A stretch of 64,000 bases of DNA from the NCBI RefSeq assembly GCF_003569915.1, contig NZ_KZ984441.1:217528-281527 (forward strand), given 5' to 3'. The translations under genes and the position numbers were made by a program. The DNA is from Comamonas testosteroni. GTDB lineage: Bacteria > Pseudomonadota > Gammaproteobacteria > Burkholderiales > Burkholderiaceae_C. The notes below the pieces were generated by a model. It saw nothing but the letters and a program-made list of their open reading frames with translations. It did no database searches and was not told where the DNA came from. Positions 38,177 to 48,537 of this stretch are shown in pieces; position 1 is the stretch's first letter, and each line of letters opens with the position of its first letter.

Positions 38177-40963
38177 ATGCAGTCCCCAGAGCAAGCAATG
38201 GCAGAACAAGCCCTCAACGAGTCGTCCCCGGCCCAGTATTCGCGCTTTGTGCAGCGTCTTCACCGCCGCTACGAAAACTGGTTTGATGCCTTGCCGCCCG
38301 GCGCTCCCGACCGCGCTCTGATGGAGCAGGCCCTGAGCACGCTGCAGTCGCGCGGGCTGGACCTTTCGGCTTCGCTGCGCGTGCTGCGCCAGCTGGTGAT
38401 GGAGCGCATCATCACTCTGGACTGCGAGCAAAGCGCTCCTCTTTCCATAGTAACCAAGGCAGTTACCGAGCTGGCTGAGATTGCATTGGACCGTGCATGC
38501 ATCCAGGTGCGCACCGAACTCGACGCCCGCCACGGCGCGCCACGCGGCCCGGGTGGCCAACCCGTACAGCTATGGGTCATCGGCATGGGCAAGCTGGGCG
38601 CGCGCGAACTCAATGTCTCCAGCGACATCGACCTGATCTACGTCTATGAGCAGGACGGCGACACCGCCGGTCAGGCCGATGGCCGGGGCGTGATCTCCAA
38701 CCACGAATACTTTGCCCGCGCCGTCAAAGGCATCTACGCGCTGGTGGGTGACACCACCGAGCACGGCTTTGTCTTCCGTGTCGATCTGGCCCTGCGCCCC
38801 AATGGAAACTCAGGTGCACCTGCAGTCTCCCTGGCCTCGCTGGAGGAATACCTGCAGATCCATGGCCGCGAATGGGAGCGCTTTGCCTGGCTCAAAAGCC
38901 GCATCGTCGCCCCGCTGGCCGATATTCAGACGCCCAATGTGCAGGCGCTGCGCGGCGTGGTTCTGCCTTTTGTGTTCCGCCGCTATCTGGACTACTCGGT
39001 CTTTGACTCGCTGCGCATTCTGCACCGCCAGATTCGTGACCACGCCTCCAAGCGCAGCGCGGGCCACCCCGAGCGCGCCAATGACGTCAAGCTCTCGCGC
39101 GGCGGCATCCGCGAAATCGAATTCATCGTGCAACTGCTGCAGGTCGTGCGCGGCGGCCAGTTCCCCGAGCTACGCTGCCGCCCCACACTGGAGGCCCTGC
39201 AGCGCCTGGTGCGCGCCAACCTGATGAGCGCCGAAATTGCCGATGCCCTGAGCCGCGCCTATGTCTTTCTGCGCCAGGTGGAGCACCGCATCCAGTACCT
39301 GGACGACCAGCAAACCCATGTGCTGCCCACACGCGACGATGACCTGCTGTGGATTTCCCGCACCATGGGCTTTGCGGGCACCAGCGGCTTTTTGCACCAG
39401 CTCGACGAACACCGTGAACTGGTCGCGCAGGAGTTCGACACCCTGCTCGGCGGCGATGAACAATGCAGCAATGGCAAATGCAACGCGGCCAAAGGAACCA
39501 GCAGCACGCCAGCCCCGCAGGAAATTGAAGACCTGATCGAACTATTGCCACCCGCTCTGGCAGGGCAGGTGGCCGACTGGCGCGGTAATACCCGCATCAC
39601 CGGCCTGCGCGACGAAGCCCGCGCCCGCCTGTTCCGACTCGTCGAGCGCACTGCTCAATGGGTGGAAAGCGGGCAGGCCACCGAGGAAGCCGCCAAGCGC
39701 TTTCTGAACTGGCTGGAGCCTCTGCTGCGCCGCGAAAGCTATCTCGCTTTGCTGCTGGAGCGCCCAGCAGTCCATGAGAGACTGCTACATCTTTTGGGGG
39801 CTGCACGCTGGCCCGCCCGCTATCTGCAGCAGCACCCGGGTGTGATTGACGAGCTGGCCAGCGATGCCATCTTCAAGGAACGCTTTGTGGCTGCCGACTT
39901 CGAGCATGAGCTAGCTCTGCGCTTGGCCGCACTGCAGTCCACAGGCGAGGACGACGAAGAAACCCTGCTCAACCTGCTGCGCCGCGCCCACCATGCGGAA
40001 GTCTTCCGCACCCTGGCGCGCGACATTGAAGGGCGCATCACCGTCGAACAAGTCGCGGATGACCTGAGCGCTCTGGCCGACAGCCTGCTGCGCGTGACCG
40101 CCCAGTGGTGCTGGGCACGCCTGAAGAATCGTCACCGTGAAACGCCACGCTTTGGCATCGTGGGCTACGGCAAGCTCGGCGGCAAGGAACTGGGCTATGG
40201 CAGCGATCTGGACATCGTCTTTGTTTTCGACGACGACGACGACCGCGCCCCCGAGGTCTATGCCGCCTATGTGCGCAAGCTCATCAACTGGCTCACGGTG
40301 AAGACCGGTGAAGGCGATCTGTTCGAGATCGACACCGCGCTGCGCCCCAATGGCAGCTCGGGCCTGCTGGTGACCAGCTTCGAGTCCTATGCCAACTACC
40401 AGCAGCAGCGCGGCAGCAACACGGCCTGGACCTGGGAACACCAGGCCATGACCCGCGCCCGCTTTGTGCTGGGCAGCCGCGACTTCCAGACCGCATCCGG
40501 CGCGCCGGTCACTGATCTGCATCTGCACCAGCGCTTTGATGATGTGCGCCAAGCCGTCATCACCGCCCCGCGTGACGCCGCATCGCTGCGCAGCGAAATC
40601 GAAACCATGCGTGAACGCGTGCGCAGCGCCCACCCGGTGCGTGGCGGCCTGTTCGACGTCAAGCACAGCCCCGGCGGCATGGTGGATGTGGAGTTCGCCG
40701 TGCAGTATCTGGTGCTGTCCCAGTCGGGCGCCCACCCCGAGTTGATTGCCAATGTGGGCAATATCGCCCTGCTGCAACGCGCCGAAGATGCAGGCCTGCT
40801 GCCCAAGGGCGTGGGCTATGAAGCCGCCAAGGCCTACCGCGAACTGCGCCGCCTGCAGCACGTGGCGCGCCTCGATGAACGCTCCGGCCAGTTGGAGCAG
40901 GAGCAGGCCAAAGCACCACGAGATGCCGTGCTCAATCTCTGGAATTCGGTGTTTGTCAGATGA
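38177..40963 (+). CDS. glnE: Bifunctional glutamine synthetase adenylyltransferase/deadenylase
   Basis: Adds and removes AMP on glutamine synthetase in response to nitrogen status through PII. Two nucleotidyltransferase domains are seen: the N-terminal deadenylase with GMGKLGARELNVSSDIDLIY and the C-terminal adenylylase with GYGKLGGKELGYGSDLDIVF. The frame is open from 38027 but overlaps the divergent yhdP start there, so MQSPEQAM at 38177 is preferred (38198 also possible). Length 928. Divergent from yhdP with about 50 bases between starts. Confidence 0.95.
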   Translation: MQSPEQAMAEQALNESSPAQYSRFVQRLHRRYENWFDALPPGAPDRALMEQALSTLQSRGLDLSASLRVLRQLVMERIITLDCEQSAPLSIVTKAVTELAEIALDRACIQVRTELDARHGAPRGPGGQPVQLWVIGMGKLGARELNVSSDIDLIYVYEQDGDTAGQADGRGVISNHEYFARAVKGIYALVGDTTEHGFVFRVDLALRPNGNSGAPAVSLASLEEYLQIHGREWERFAWLKSRIVAPLADIQTPNVQALRGVVLPFVFRRYLDYSVFDSLRILHRQIRDHASKRSAGHPERANDVKLSRGGIREIEFIVQLLQVVRGGQFPELRCRPTLEALQRLVRANLMSAEIADALSRAYVFLRQVEHRIQYLDDQQTHVLPTRDDDLLWISRTMGFAGTSGFLHQLDEHRELVAQEFDTLLGGDEQCSNGKCNAAKGTSSTPAPQEIEDLIELLPPALAGQVADWRGNTRITGLRDEARARLFRLVERTAQWVESGQATEEAAKRFLNWLEPLLRRESYLALLLERPAVHERLLHLLGAARWPARYLQQHPGVIDELASDAIFKERFVAADFEHELALRLAALQSTGEDDEETLLNLLRRAHHAEVFRTLARDIEGRITVEQVADDLSALADSLLRVTAQWCWARLKNRHRETPRFGIVGYGKLGGKELGYGSDLDIVFVFDDDDDRAPEVYAAYVRKLINWLTVKTGEGDLFEIDTALRPNGSSGLLVTSFESYANYQQQRGSNTAWTWEHQAMTRARFVLGSRDFQTASGAPVTDLHLHQRFDDVRQAVITAPRDAASLRSEIETMRERVRSAHPVRGGLFDVKHSPGGMVDVEFAVQYLVLSQSGAHPELIANVGNIALLQRAEDAGLLPKGVGYEAAKAYRELRRLQHVARLDERSGQLEQEQAKAPRDAVLNLWNSVFVR

Positions 40964-41288
40964 TAGAAAGCAAGCACTCACACAATCATTTCCCACGATG
41001 AAATGGCTGTGTGGGTCTGCTTTTTCAGTCTCTTGCAGGATTCATCAAAAATTGCTTACAAGAGATTCGCAGTGACTAGCAAACTGTTACAAGCTCAATG
41101 TTCTTTTGGGCTGGAACTTCTGCAACAGTGACGCATCTGACAAACAGGTGCCACAAAACAGAAAGTTTGCACAACCCGATTTCCAGTTGCGAAGCCCTTG
41201 GGTCTACCCATTGAAATGCCCCGGAGCGCTTCTCCTCCCTCCCTCTCTTAATTCGTTTCGGGAAGCTTCGCAGCTTTTTTATGCCAGC
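40964..41288. other. glnE downstream gap
   Basis: About 325 bases without a supportable gene. AT-richer than its surroundings, with scattered short T- and C-runs. It ends in the bidirectional terminator shared with the GST gene. I see no RNA motif. Confidence 0.5.
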
Positions 41289-41316
41289 AAAAAGGCCACC
41301 GCAAGGTGGCCTTTTT
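41289..41316. terminator. Bidirectional terminator between glnE and GST genes
   Basis: AAAAAGGCCACC-GCAA-GGTGGCCTTTTT, a 12-bp perfect inverted repeat with A-run and T-run flanks. Sits 16 bases after the GST stop on the minus strand. Confidence 0.9.
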
Positions 41317-41331
41317 CTTTGCGCGATGCGC

Positions 41332-41949
41332 TCAGTGTGGCACGGTGTTCGTAAAACTGGGGCGGGCGCCAATCTTGGCCAGCAAGGTGCCCAGATTGGG
41401 GTGGTCCGCACGCCAGTCCAGCTCGGGAAAGCGGAAATCCAGCCAGGCCAGCGCGCAGCAGACGCTGATATCGGCCAGCGTCAGGTGGATGCCACCGCAG
41501 CAAAACGGCTTGTCGCCCAGACCCTGGGACATCACATTCAGTGCGGCCTTGACCTTGCTCATCTGGCGGTCCATCCAGGCCTGGCTGCGTTGCTCTTCAG
41601 TGCGGCCACTCCAGGTGGCTTCCAGACGCACCAGCACGGCGGCGTCGAGCAGGCCGTCGGCCAGAGCCTCCCAGGTCTTGACCTCGGCGCGCTCGCGGCC
41701 TGTGCCGGGAATGAGCTTGCCCACGGGCGAGAGGGTGTCCAGATATTCCACGATGACGCGCGAGTCAAACATGGCCTCGGTGCCGTCCATGACCAGACGC
41801 GGCACCTTGCCCAGCGGATTGCCGGTGCCTGGGGCGCGATCGGCCTCCCAGGGGTTTTCTTCGATAAATTGGTACTCAAGCTTCTTTTCAGCCAGCACGA
41901 CGCGCACTTTGCGCACATAGGGGCTGGTGGTGGAGCCGATCAGTTTCAT
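41332..41949 (-). CDS. Glutathione S-transferase family protein
   Basis: A 205-residue cytosolic GST. N-terminal thioredoxin-like domain with KLIGSTTSPYVRKVRVVLAE and the cis-Pro motif KVPRLVM, then an all-helical C-terminal domain with LTLADISVCCALAWLDFRFP. The frame is open to 41976, but the domain begins at the ATG at 41949. Specific substrate unknown. Convergent with glnE. Confidence 0.93.
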   Translation of the reverse strand: MKLIGSTTSPYVRKVRVVLAEKKLEYQFIEENPWEADRAPGTGNPLGKVPRLVMDGTEAMFDSRVIVEYLDTLSPVGKLIPGTGRERAEVKTWEALADGLLDAAVLVRLEATWSGRTEEQRSQAWMDRQMSKVKAALNVMSQGLGDKPFCCGGIHLTLADISVCCALAWLDFRFPELDWRADHPNLGTLLAKIGARPSFTNTVPH

Positions 41950-41998
41950 AGCTGCTGTTCCAAGACGCGGGGACACCGGCGACAGGCCGGCTCGATGA

Positions 41999-43501
<1,503 letters not shown>

Positions 43502-43502
43502 A

Positions 43503-43548
43503 AAGATAGCTGATAGCGCTCTACCTATAAGCGCTTCAGCATCAAAGA
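43503..43548 (+). repeat. Dispersed repeat family B copy
   Basis: GATAGCTGATAGCGCT, a nine-base AT-rich centre, then AAGCGCTTCAGC. The AGCGCT arms are inverted, so the element can fold. Confidence 0.5.
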
Positions 43549-43592
43549 GCTGCCAAAGCCAAATTTGATTGGCACTGGCAGCTCTTGTTTTT
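43545..43592 (+). terminator. Terminator of purB
   Basis: AAGAGCTGCCA at 43545-43555 pairs with TGGCAGCTCTT at 43576-43586, followed by GTTTTTG. The 20-base loop is long but the 11-bp stem is perfect. Confidence 0.8.
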
Positions 43593-43642
43593 GATAGTTT
43601 CAAAAGGACTGCCTGCGAGCAGCACTACAACCACTTCCCGCC

Positions 43643-44203
43643 ATGGCCATCAAGTCCACCATCTTCAAAGCCAATCTGTCGATTGCCGATATCGACCACA
43701 ACTACTACGCCGACCACAACCTGACCCTGGCTCGCCACCCCAGCGAGACCGACGAGCGCATGATGGTCCGCCTGGTGGCTCTGGCGCTGAACGCCTGGCA
43801 GTTGCAGGAGCTGTGCAACGGCGACGGTACGCTGGGCTTTGGCATTGGCCTGTCCGACCCGGACGATCCGGACGTGCACATCACCGACTTCACTGGGCAA
43901 AAGCGTCTGTGGATCGAAGTGGGACAGCCCGAAGAAAAACCCATCACCAAGGCCTGCAACAAATCCGACCATGTGCTGGTCTATCCCTTCAACCACGCTG
44001 CCCATGTCTGGTGGAAAGGCATTGAAGGCAAGGTGAACCGCCAGGACAAGCTGGAAGTGCTGTACGTCGACTCCGAAGTCGCCCAGCAACTGGGCGGCCT
44101 GGCCGAGCGCAGCATGCAGCTGCAAGCCACGATTCAGGAAGGGCAGCTGACGCTGTCCAGCAATCTGGGCATGGTGTTTATCGAGCCAGTTCGCTGGAAA
44201 TAA
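43643..44203 (+). CDS. yaeQ: YaeQ family protein
   Basis: A 186-residue protein matching YaeQ from end to end: MAIKSTIFKANLSIADIDHN at the N-terminus, FGIGLSDPDDPDVHITDFTG in the middle. The family has a PD-(D/E)XK-like fold in published structures, but its cellular role is not settled. The start at 43643 is the first ATG and fits the family. Follows purB after its terminator, so probably transcribed separately. Confidence 0.93.
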   Translation: MAIKSTIFKANLSIADIDHNYYADHNLTLARHPSETDERMMVRLVALALNAWQLQELCNGDGTLGFGIGLSDPDDPDVHITDFTGQKRLWIEVGQPEEKPITKACNKSDHVLVYPFNHAAHVWWKGIEGKVNRQDKLEVLYVDSEVAQQLGGLAERSMQLQATIQEGQLTLSSNLGMVFIEPVRWK

Positions 44204-44215
44204 GCGCTTTTAGCA

Positions 44216-44632
44216 TCAATAACCGCGTTTTTCTGCCGCCCGCTCCGCGTAACGGGTGAAGCGCCAAGAGTCACCTTCCGCCGTGATGCGCCGCCACACG
44301 GCGCGCTTTTCGGCGGGCTCCATGGCCGTCCACAGCTGCACTTCATCAAAGCTGCGGCCGCAGCCCTTGCATTTGGCATCGCCCTGACTGGTGGAACAGA
44401 TGGCGATGCAGGGCGTATCGGGCATGGTGTCGTACCAGACCAGCCAGGCCGCCATGGCGTGTGACGGAAAGCCCTGCACGGCCACCTCGGTCTCGCGGCC
44501 ATGGATCATCAGCGCATAAATCTCGGCCAGCGCCCTCACCTCGGGGGCCAGCAGCACGCCATCGGGAGAGGGGGCTCTGGCGCGCCAGTAGTTGATGGCA
44601 GCTTCAATGTCAGTGATGTGAATTGCAGTCAT
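44216..44632 (-). CDS. DUF3717 + DUF1289 two-domain protein
   Basis: A 138-residue protein. Residues 1-70 (ITDIEAAINYWRARAPSPDG) look like DUF3717. Residues 74-125 are a DUF1289 Cys-rich module, PCIAICSTSQGDAKCKGCGR, with cysteines spaced as in that possibly metal-binding family. The fusion of the two is seen in Burkholderiales as far as I recall. Function unknown. Convergent with yaeQ, 12 bases apart. Confidence 0.85.
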   Translation of the reverse strand: MTAIHITDIEAAINYWRARAPSPDGVLLAPEVRALAEIYALMIHGRETEVAVQGFPSHAMAAWLVWYDTMPDTPCIAICSTSQGDAKCKGCGRSFDEVQLWTAMEPAEKRAVWRRITAEGDSWRFTRYAERAAEKRGY

Positions 44633-44685
44633 GAAGCGGCAATCATAAGCGGCAGGCCTATCGTTTGCCCTATCAGGGTTGCTTC

Positions 44686-44736
44686 TTTTTTGATAGCTGA
44701 ATCTCTATATGGATCAATGACTATCAGAGGCTTTTC
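44686..44736 (+). repeat. Dispersed repeat family B copy
   Basis: TTTTTTGATAGCTGAATCTC, then TATATGGATCAATGACTATC, then AGAGGCTTTTCC. One of the clearest copies in the window. Confidence 0.7.
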
Positions 44737-44810
44737 CTTGATAAACCTGTAAAAGATCCAGGTTTTTTGACTTGTTCAACTGCAAGCGTCTGTGTTGAAA
44801 TCCGCGTCTT

Positions 44811-44930
44811 CGAAGGGGAGTAGCTTATCGGGCGCATGCAGTGCGCCACGAGCGGATGGTCGTCAATACGAAGCGCAAGCTTCCGGCCGTTCGGATTGCA
44901 GTCACGCTGCAATTGAGCAAGACCTTTGAT
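44811..44930 (+). promoter_or_regulatory. yybP-ykoY (manganese) riboswitch aptamer
   Basis: Conserved blocks of the family are in order: CGAAGGGGAGTAGC at 44811-44824, GGTCGTCAATACG at about 44838-44850, and GAGCAAGACCTTTG at 44915-44928. The outer stem (GAAGG / CCTTTG) closes the element. Variable hairpin GGGCGCATGCAGTGCGCC lies in the first arm. In characterised members this aptamer senses Mn2+ and controls TerC/Alx or P-type ATPase genes; here it leads directly into a TerC gene. Recognised by eye, not by a covariance model. Confidence 0.92.
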
Positions 44931-45088
44931 AGGCCTGACGATGGTCAATCAAAGTGTCTTTCCCCCGCCAGATTTTTCCTCGCGCGGGTTTGCGCCTTGG
45001 CTTACGTCAAATCGGTCTTCCCCCCGCTGGCGGCAAATACCAACTCTGTGCAGACTGCTTTCAGCGGCATTCGACAACGAGGAAAAAC
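44931..45088 (+). promoter_or_regulatory. Riboswitch expression platform and leader
   Basis: About 160 bases separate the aptamer from the TerC start. CCGCCAG at 44965-44971 can pair with CTGGCGG at 45027-45033, giving one platform stem. AATCAAAGTGTC at about 44948 resembles the aptamer's 3' AAGACCTTTG region in reverse and could compete with it. There is no U-tract beside the ribosome site, so translational control is more likely than termination; this is inference. Confidence 0.5.
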
Positions 45089-45844
45089 ATGGATCTCGAC
45101 TTTCTCACCCACACCCCGTTCTGGATCGCGCTGGGACAAATCATCATCATCGACATCTTGCTGGGTGGCGATAACGCGGTGGTGATCGCACTGGCCTGCC
45201 GCAAGCTGCCGCCAGAACAGCGCCGCAAAGGCATCATCTATGGCACAGCCGGTGCCATCATCTTGCGCATCATCCTGATCGCATTTGCCATGGTGCTGCT
45301 GCAGCTGCCCTTCCTGAAGGTTGTGGGCGCCATCTTGCTGGTGTGGATCGGTATCAAGCTGATCGCCCCCGATGACGAAGGTCACGACAACATCGAAGGC
45401 AGCGACAAGCTGTTTGCCGCCATCAAGACCATCATCGTGGCCGACTTGGTGATGTCCGTGGACAACGTGATTGCCATCGCTGGCGCCGCACAAAGCTCGG
45501 GCGACCACCAGATGCTGCTGATCGTGCTGGGTCTGCTGATCTCCGTGCCCATCATCGTCTGGGGCTCGCAACTGGTGATCAAGCTGATGGAGCGTTTCCC
45601 GATGATCATCGTCGCCGGCGGCATGCTGCTGGGATGGATCGCTGGTGGCATGTTCGTGACCGACCCCGTATTCGTGAATCCCGAGAAGTGGACCTGGATG
45701 CCCAAGCTGGGCACCACCGATGCGCAAGGTCTGGCTGACATCTCCAAGACCCTGTACTGGACGGCCCACATTGGTGGCGCACTGCTGGTGCTGGCTCTGG
45801 GCAAGTGGATTGCCAGCCGCCGCCCCGCTCCTGCGGCCCACTAA
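45089..45844 (+). CDS. TerC-family membrane protein (paralogue 2), Mn-riboswitch controlled
   Basis: A 251-residue protein with about seven helices and the TerC motifs ILLGGDNAVVIALACRKLPP and ADLVMSVDNVIAIAGAAQ. It is longer than the paralogue at 8581 in a periplasmic loop near residues 190-220 (PVFVNPEKWTWMPKLG). The upstream yybP-ykoY element argues for a role in manganese export, as for Alx/MntY-type proteins. GAGG lies six bases before the ATG at 45089, although the frame is open from 44954. Confidence 0.93.
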   Translation: MDLDFLTHTPFWIALGQIIIIDILLGGDNAVVIALACRKLPPEQRRKGIIYGTAGAIILRIILIAFAMVLLQLPFLKVVGAILLVWIGIKLIAPDDEGHDNIEGSDKLFAAIKTIIVADLVMSVDNVIAIAGAAQSSGDHQMLLIVLGLLISVPIIVWGSQLVIKLMERFPMIIVAGGMLLGWIAGGMFVTDPVFVNPEKWTWMPKLGTTDAQGLADISKTLYWTAHIGGALLVLALGKWIASRRPAPAAH

Positions 45845-45853
45845 ACAGGCCAC

Positions 45854-45909
45854 TACCGGGAAAAAACCCGGAATTTCGTGAAGATTGCGGAACTGCCCGC
45901 AACTTCACG
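45854..45909 (+). terminator. Hairpins after TerC gene 2
   Basis: CCGGG-AAAAAA-CCCGG at about 45857-45872, then a stronger hairpin CGTGAAG-A-TTGCGG / CCGCAA-CTTCACG at 45877-45909. Neither has a good U-tract, so their termination strength is uncertain. Confidence 0.5.
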
Positions 45910-45987
45910 AATCACAATAGAAGCAAGTCAGCAGTTTCCTACATGGGGCTGCTGAATTTCTCAACCATCTGCCCGCAAGGACATATT

Positions 45988-46461
45988 TTGAACCCCATCA
46001 TTGTCTATGTAGATGATGCCGCTTACGCCCAGCCCATGCTGGAAGCGCTGGCGGGATCTAGCCAAGCGGCTTCTTCCCACTGGCTGCTGGTAGCTTGCGC
46101 TCCGCGCATGACACATCGCGTCAGCAAGTGGGTCAGTCACCGCGCCCGTGAAAACTGGCGCGGCAAGTGGGCGGACAAGTTGTTCGCCGCCGTGGTTCCC
46201 GTCATGACAGCATCGGGTGCCAAAGTCACTCCCGTGCTGGCCAAGGGCCCGCTGACCGAGCTGGTCGCGGAGTTGCAGCAAGAGCATGGTGCCGCACAGA
46301 TCATCGACGCCCGCCGCCCCAAGCAGGAAGCCGTGCAGGTGGCCACTGCCAAGCCAGGCGCGCAGACCGCGCCTATGGGCAACCGCTGGAATCTGCCCGG
46401 AACCATGGCGGCGATTGCGGCCATGATGGGCTTTGTGATCGAGGATTCGCTCTCGTTTTAA
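45988..46461 (+). CDS. Uncharacterised protein, possible TTG start
   Basis: Coding is clear from NPIIVYVDDAAYAQPMLEAL onward to a C-terminal hydrophobic stretch TMAAIAAMMGFVIEDSLSF. AAGGA at about 45977 fits a TTG start at 45988, giving 157 residues. An in-frame ATG at 45943 is the alternative (172 residues) but has no SD. The alternating beta/alpha pattern is reminiscent of universal-stress-type folds, yet no diagnostic motif is present and I do not assign a family. A good terminator follows. Confidence 0.7.
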   Translation: MNPIIVYVDDAAYAQPMLEALAGSSQAASSHWLLVACAPRMTHRVSKWVSHRARENWRGKWADKLFAAVVPVMTASGAKVTPVLAKGPLTELVAELQQEHGAAQIIDARRPKQEAVQVATAKPGAQTAPMGNRWNLPGTMAAIAAMMGFVIEDSLSF

Positions 46462-46483
46462 GAGCGCATGGCCTTCTGATATC

Positions 46484-46520
46484 AAGCCTTGTTGGGTTAA
46501 AAGCCTCACAAGGCTTTTTT
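46484..46520 (+). terminator. Rho-independent terminator
   Basis: AAGCCTTGT at 46484-46492 pairs with ACAAGGCTT at 46508-46516, ending in TTTTTT. The loop is 15 bases. Confidence 0.85.
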
Positions 46521-46578
46521 CATGGAGAGTGCCGATGCACGCCAACAGGCCGTCACGCTCAGCTGCTATGCTGGCGGC

Positions 46579-46929
46579 ATGAAACTCATCGTCAAATGGC
46601 TTCTCTGCGCTGCCGCCCTGCTGGCTGTGACTTATATCTATAGCGGTGTTCAGGTACAGAGCTTTGGCTCGGCCATGATTGCGGCGCTGGTGATTGGCCT
46701 GCTCAACACCATCATCCGCCCGATTCTGGTGGTGCTCACGCTGCCTGTGACCATCATCACCGTGGGCTTGTTCCTGCTCGTGGTCAATGGCCTGATGTTC
46801 TGGATGGCCTCAGGTCTTCTGGGCGGGTTTCACGTCACCAGTTTCTGGGCGGCCATGCTGGGCGCGCTGATCTACTCTGCGCTGGGCTTACTTATTGATC
46901 GACTTGTCGGCCAGCTGTTCCCGGAGTAA
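46579..46929 (+). CDS. Phage-holin-family IV-type membrane protein
   Basis: A 116-residue protein with four hydrophobic helices. The segment GLLNTIIRPILVVLTLPVTI and the following long helix match the four-TM family often annotated as 'phage holin family', which is widespread in bacterial chromosomes with no phage context, as here. Function unknown. The start at 46579 begins directly with helix 1. Its 3' end overlaps the convergent M48 protease gene by 42 bases. Confidence 0.85.
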   Translation: MKLIVKWLLCAAALLAVTYIYSGVQVQSFGSAMIAALVIGLLNTIIRPILVVLTLPVTIITVGLFLLVVNGLMFWMASGLLGGFHVTSFWAAMLGALIYSALGLLIDRLVGQLFPE

Positions 46930-48537
46930 TTCCTGAACCGCACGCAGCCGCGTGTCGACGATCGAGGCCTCGAAGTAATCCACCTTGGCTCCGGCCTTGC
47001 GAGTCAGATCCTGCGCGGCCTTGAAGCGATCCACTGCCGCCGCATAGTCGTAATGCGCCACCTGGGCTTCGGCTTCAGCTCGCAGCGCCCGCATTTCCTG
47101 GCCCTGGCTGCGCCAGACACGCGCCAGCATCTGCCAAGCTCCGCCATCACGGGGATGGTCGGTTACCCAGGTCTGCAAGGGGCTGGCCACAGAAGCCGCC
47201 TGGCCCAGCTTAAGCAAAATATCAGCGCGCAGCAGCAACTCGGGCCTGCGCGCAGCCGCTTGCTCCACCACATTGATGGTGGCCAAGCTTGGCCCTTCGA
47301 TATTGCCTCGGGCATTGACCTTGGGCGCTGCTTGCGGCGCATTGCTGGACTGCAAAGGCAGGGCTGCCAGTGCTGCCTGAGCGTTGTCGGCCCTGAACTC
47401 CAGCTCGGCATTGAGCCACTTGGCCTGAATACTGGCCTGTGCATTTCCTGCCGTGGCGGTGAGCAAACGCTGCACCATCTCCCGCGCCAGCGCCCAGTCG
47501 CGCAGATACATCGCGCTCAGTGTGGCGGCATAGAGCTGGCCGACCTGCTCGGGCTGGCTCAGACCTGCAAAGCTGCCAGAGCGTGGCAGCGCAGCCCATT
47601 GCCGACGCACATCCACGCCAGCATTGGAGATCACGCGGGCGCGGGCGGCCATCATCACATGCTCGAGCGTCGGGACAGGGTCCACTGCACGCTTGCCGGG
47701 CGGCACGCGCGAATCCATGTCCGCAATACGCTGCGTGGTCAGCGGGTGACTGCGCAAATAGGGCCAGCTGCCGTTGTCATTGAGCCGGCTGGCTTGCTGC
47801 AGCTTGCCAAACATGCTCACAAAACCTTGGGGGGCAAAACCGGCGGGCGCCATCAGGCTATAGCCCATGCGATCGGCCTCGCTCTCCATCGCCCGGGAGA
47901 AGTTCAGCTGGCTTTGCATCATCGCCGCCGGGCCGCCCATCATGATGGCCATGGCAGCATCCGGGCTGCGCGTGGCCGCCAGCGCACCTAGCAGCATGGA
48001 GGCCAGCATCAGCGGCGTCTGCTTACCCTGCTGAGCCAGCATGCGCGCAATATGGCGCTGGGTGATGTGGCTGGTTTCGTGGGCAATGACCGACGCCAGC
48101 TCATCGCCGCTGCTGACCACGCTGATCAGGCCCAGATACACGCCCATGTAGCCGCCAGGCAGCGCGAAGGCGTTGACCTGTCTGTCCTTGCCCAGCACCA
48201 GCGTCCAGGCAAAGCGCTCCTCCAGCTCCTGTGACAGCTCCCCATTCTTGCGTGCTGCATCCTGCAGATGCAGCCAGATGCCCTCCACATACTCCTGCAG
48301 CACCGGGTCATCCAGATAATCCGGGTCGCGGTACAGTTCCTTGGCAATCGAATCGCCCAGGCGCCGCTCTTCGCCCGTAGTTAACGATGACGCCCCGTCA
48401 CCCAGCGTGGGCAGACCTGCGGCATGCGCAGTAGGAGCCACCACAGTCAGGCACTGAAATGCTACTAAAACAGAAGCTGTCAGTGCTTTGAATACATAGG
48501 CTGTACGCGTTTTTTGCATGAAATTTGGCAAGATCAT
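46888..48537 (-). CDS. M48-family zinc metalloprotease, BepA-like
   Basis: A periplasmic metalloprotease with a C-terminal TPR-like helical region. A signal peptide precedes AHAAGLPTLGD. The zinc motif is AHETSHITQRH (HExxH), with the third ligand expected in RAMESEADRMGYSLM. C-terminal residues from about 330 are helical repeats as in BepA/YfgC, which assists outer-membrane protein assembly and LptD maturation. The start is placed at 48537 (ATG 48519 also possible); the frame is open to 48681. About 549 residues. Convergent overlap with the holin-like gene. Confidence 0.9.
   Translation of the reverse strand: MILPNFMQKTRTAYVFKALTASVLVAFQCLTVVAPTAHAAGLPTLGDGASSLTTGEERRLGDSIAKELYRDPDYLDDPVLQEYVEGIWLHLQDAARKNGELSQELEERFAWTLVLGKDRQVNAFALPGGYMGVYLGLISVVSSGDELASVIAHETSHITQRHIARMLAQQGKQTPLMLASMLLGALAATRSPDAAMAIMMGGPAAMMQSQLNFSRAMESEADRMGYSLMAPAGFAPQGFVSMFGKLQQASRLNDNGSWPYLRSHPLTTQRIADMDSRVPPGKRAVDPVPTLEHVMMAARARVISNAGVDVRRQWAALPRSGSFAGLSQPEQVGQLYAATLSAMYLRDWALAREMVQRLLTATAGNAQASIQAKWLNAELEFRADNAQAALAALPLQSSNAPQAAPKVNARGNIEGPSLATINVVEQAAARRPELLLRADILLKLGQAASVASPLQTWVTDHPRDGGAWQMLARVWRSQGQEMRALRAEAEAQVAHYDYAAAVDRFKAAQDLTRKAGAKVDYFEASIVDTRLRAVQELLREQLADKSINK

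Noticed and set aside
46579..46929. Holin-like gene as evidence of a prophage
   Set aside because: No other phage gene, integrase or att repeat is near, and this four-helix family is common in chromosomes.
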